Shown: in pieces, positions 63,529 through 64,000 of the stretch | Layout: each line of letters starts with the position of its first letter | Numbering within the stretch: the stretch's first letter is position 1 | Source of the DNA: Polycladomyces subterraneus | Lineage (GTDB): Bacteria > Bacillota > Bacilli > Thermoactinomycetales > JIR-001 | Length of the DNA stretch: 64,000 nucleotides | Direction of reading: 5' to 3' | Assembly: GCF_030433435.1 (NCBI RefSeq) | Contig: NZ_JANRHH010000052.1 | Coordinates: 1-64,000 of the forward strand | The notes under the pieces: generated by a model | The model's database searches: none | Seen by the model: only the letters and a program-made list of their open reading frames with translations | What the model was told of the DNA's origin: nothing | Made by a program: the position numbers and the translations under genes

Positions 63529-63984
63529 ATGTCTTGGATTCAACGTTGGAAAGAGATACGGGAAGTCATCCGGGCAGATATCCAGGCCGTGTTTGACAGG
63601 GACCCGGTGGTACGCAGCACGCTGGAGGTCGTGTTGACCTACTCGGGTTTGCATGCGATTTGGATGCATCGGATCGCACATGCTCTCTATAAGCGGAAAT
63701 GGTATTTGTTGGCGAGAATTATCTCGCAGTTCAACCGGTTTCTAACAGGTATCAATATCCATCCCGGGGCCAAAATTGGTAAAGGAGTGTTTATCGATCA
63801 CGGTAAGGGCGTCGTGATCGGGGAAACATGTGAAATTGGTGATTATGTCACCATCACCATTTATCAAGCGGTGACATTGGGAGGGACCGGCAAGGAAAGT
63901 GGTCGAAGTGTTTCTGAAACAGTTGGGGGATGCGGAAACGCTCACGCCGGACGACATCGAGACGATGCTGAAACAAATGCCTAA
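63529..63984 (+). pseudogene. cysE: serine O-acetyltransferase, 3' truncated and joined to a foreign tail
   Basis: Residues 1-120 are typical Cys[20 protein letters not shown], then [30 protein letters not shown], and the left-handed beta-helix start [35 protein letters not shown] 6-nt duplication gives TITIYQ. After LGGTGKE the homology stops at about 63897 and the frame ends after 28 unrelated residues. Another frame of the same stretch reads [20 protein letters not shown] and then [13 protein letters not shown] to a stop at 64000, like the C-terminus of a different protein. The hexapeptide repeats with the rest of the active site are missing, so the enzyme should be inactive. Confidence 0.75.
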
Positions 63985-64000
63985 AAGAGACGGGGTATAA

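Overview
The window looks like the chromosome of a Gram-positive, spore-forming member of the Bacillota. Evidence: Bacillus-type genes (spoVB, comN/yrzD, split secD and secF, recJ-apt, a YjcZ-type sporulation microprotein), strong AGGAGG ribosome binding sites, frequent GTG/TTG starts and U-rich intrinsic terminators. Base composition near 50% GC and the gene mix resemble Thermoactinomycetaceae; that placement is an inference.

Layout. 1-7250 is a mobile and decayed zone: an IscB-type (HEARO) omega RNA entering from the left edge, a giant crotonase/MDR fusion protein, a complete IS200/IS605 element (tnpA+tnpB), microproteins and a broken rifampicin-phosphotransferase/PEP-synthase gene. 7346-10953 is a three-subunit molybdenum hydroxylase operon. 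11204-18327 holds a secreted S53 peptidase, a replication-relaxation remnant, an ABC-2 exporter behind a c-di-AMP (ydaO) riboswitch, an Fsr-like MFS pump and two microproteins. 18778-20855 carries a flavin reductase and homogentisate dioxygenase.

22159-34794, all on the minus strand, is a catabolic island: two acyl-CoA dehydrogenases, a hot-dog thioesterase, an acyl-CoA ligase, a complete branched-chain-type (Liv) ABC importer, a broken MaoC hydratase, an IclR regulator and a thiolase. Together they suggest uptake, CoA activation and beta-oxidation of a carboxylic acid. The two dehydrogenase genes have near-identical promoter/operator modules. 35200-45930 is accessory: quinone oxidoreductase, redoxin, lipoprotein, permuted-papain amidase, MobB, a sugar ABC importer split by a PIG-L deacetylase and a DoxX gene (the latter with an Fnr/Crp-type site).

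46022-56523 is core chromosome (apt, recJ, CDF transporter, secF, secD, comN, spoVB, DUF421, YrzE-like, PAP2). 56566-64000 again shows decay: a broken alpha-amylase, an MFS pump with a nonsense codon, a frameshifted small membrane protein and a truncated cysE, mixed with intact small membrane proteins and a beta-lactamase-fold hydrolase. Two families of short dispersed palindromes are concentrated in the accessory zones.
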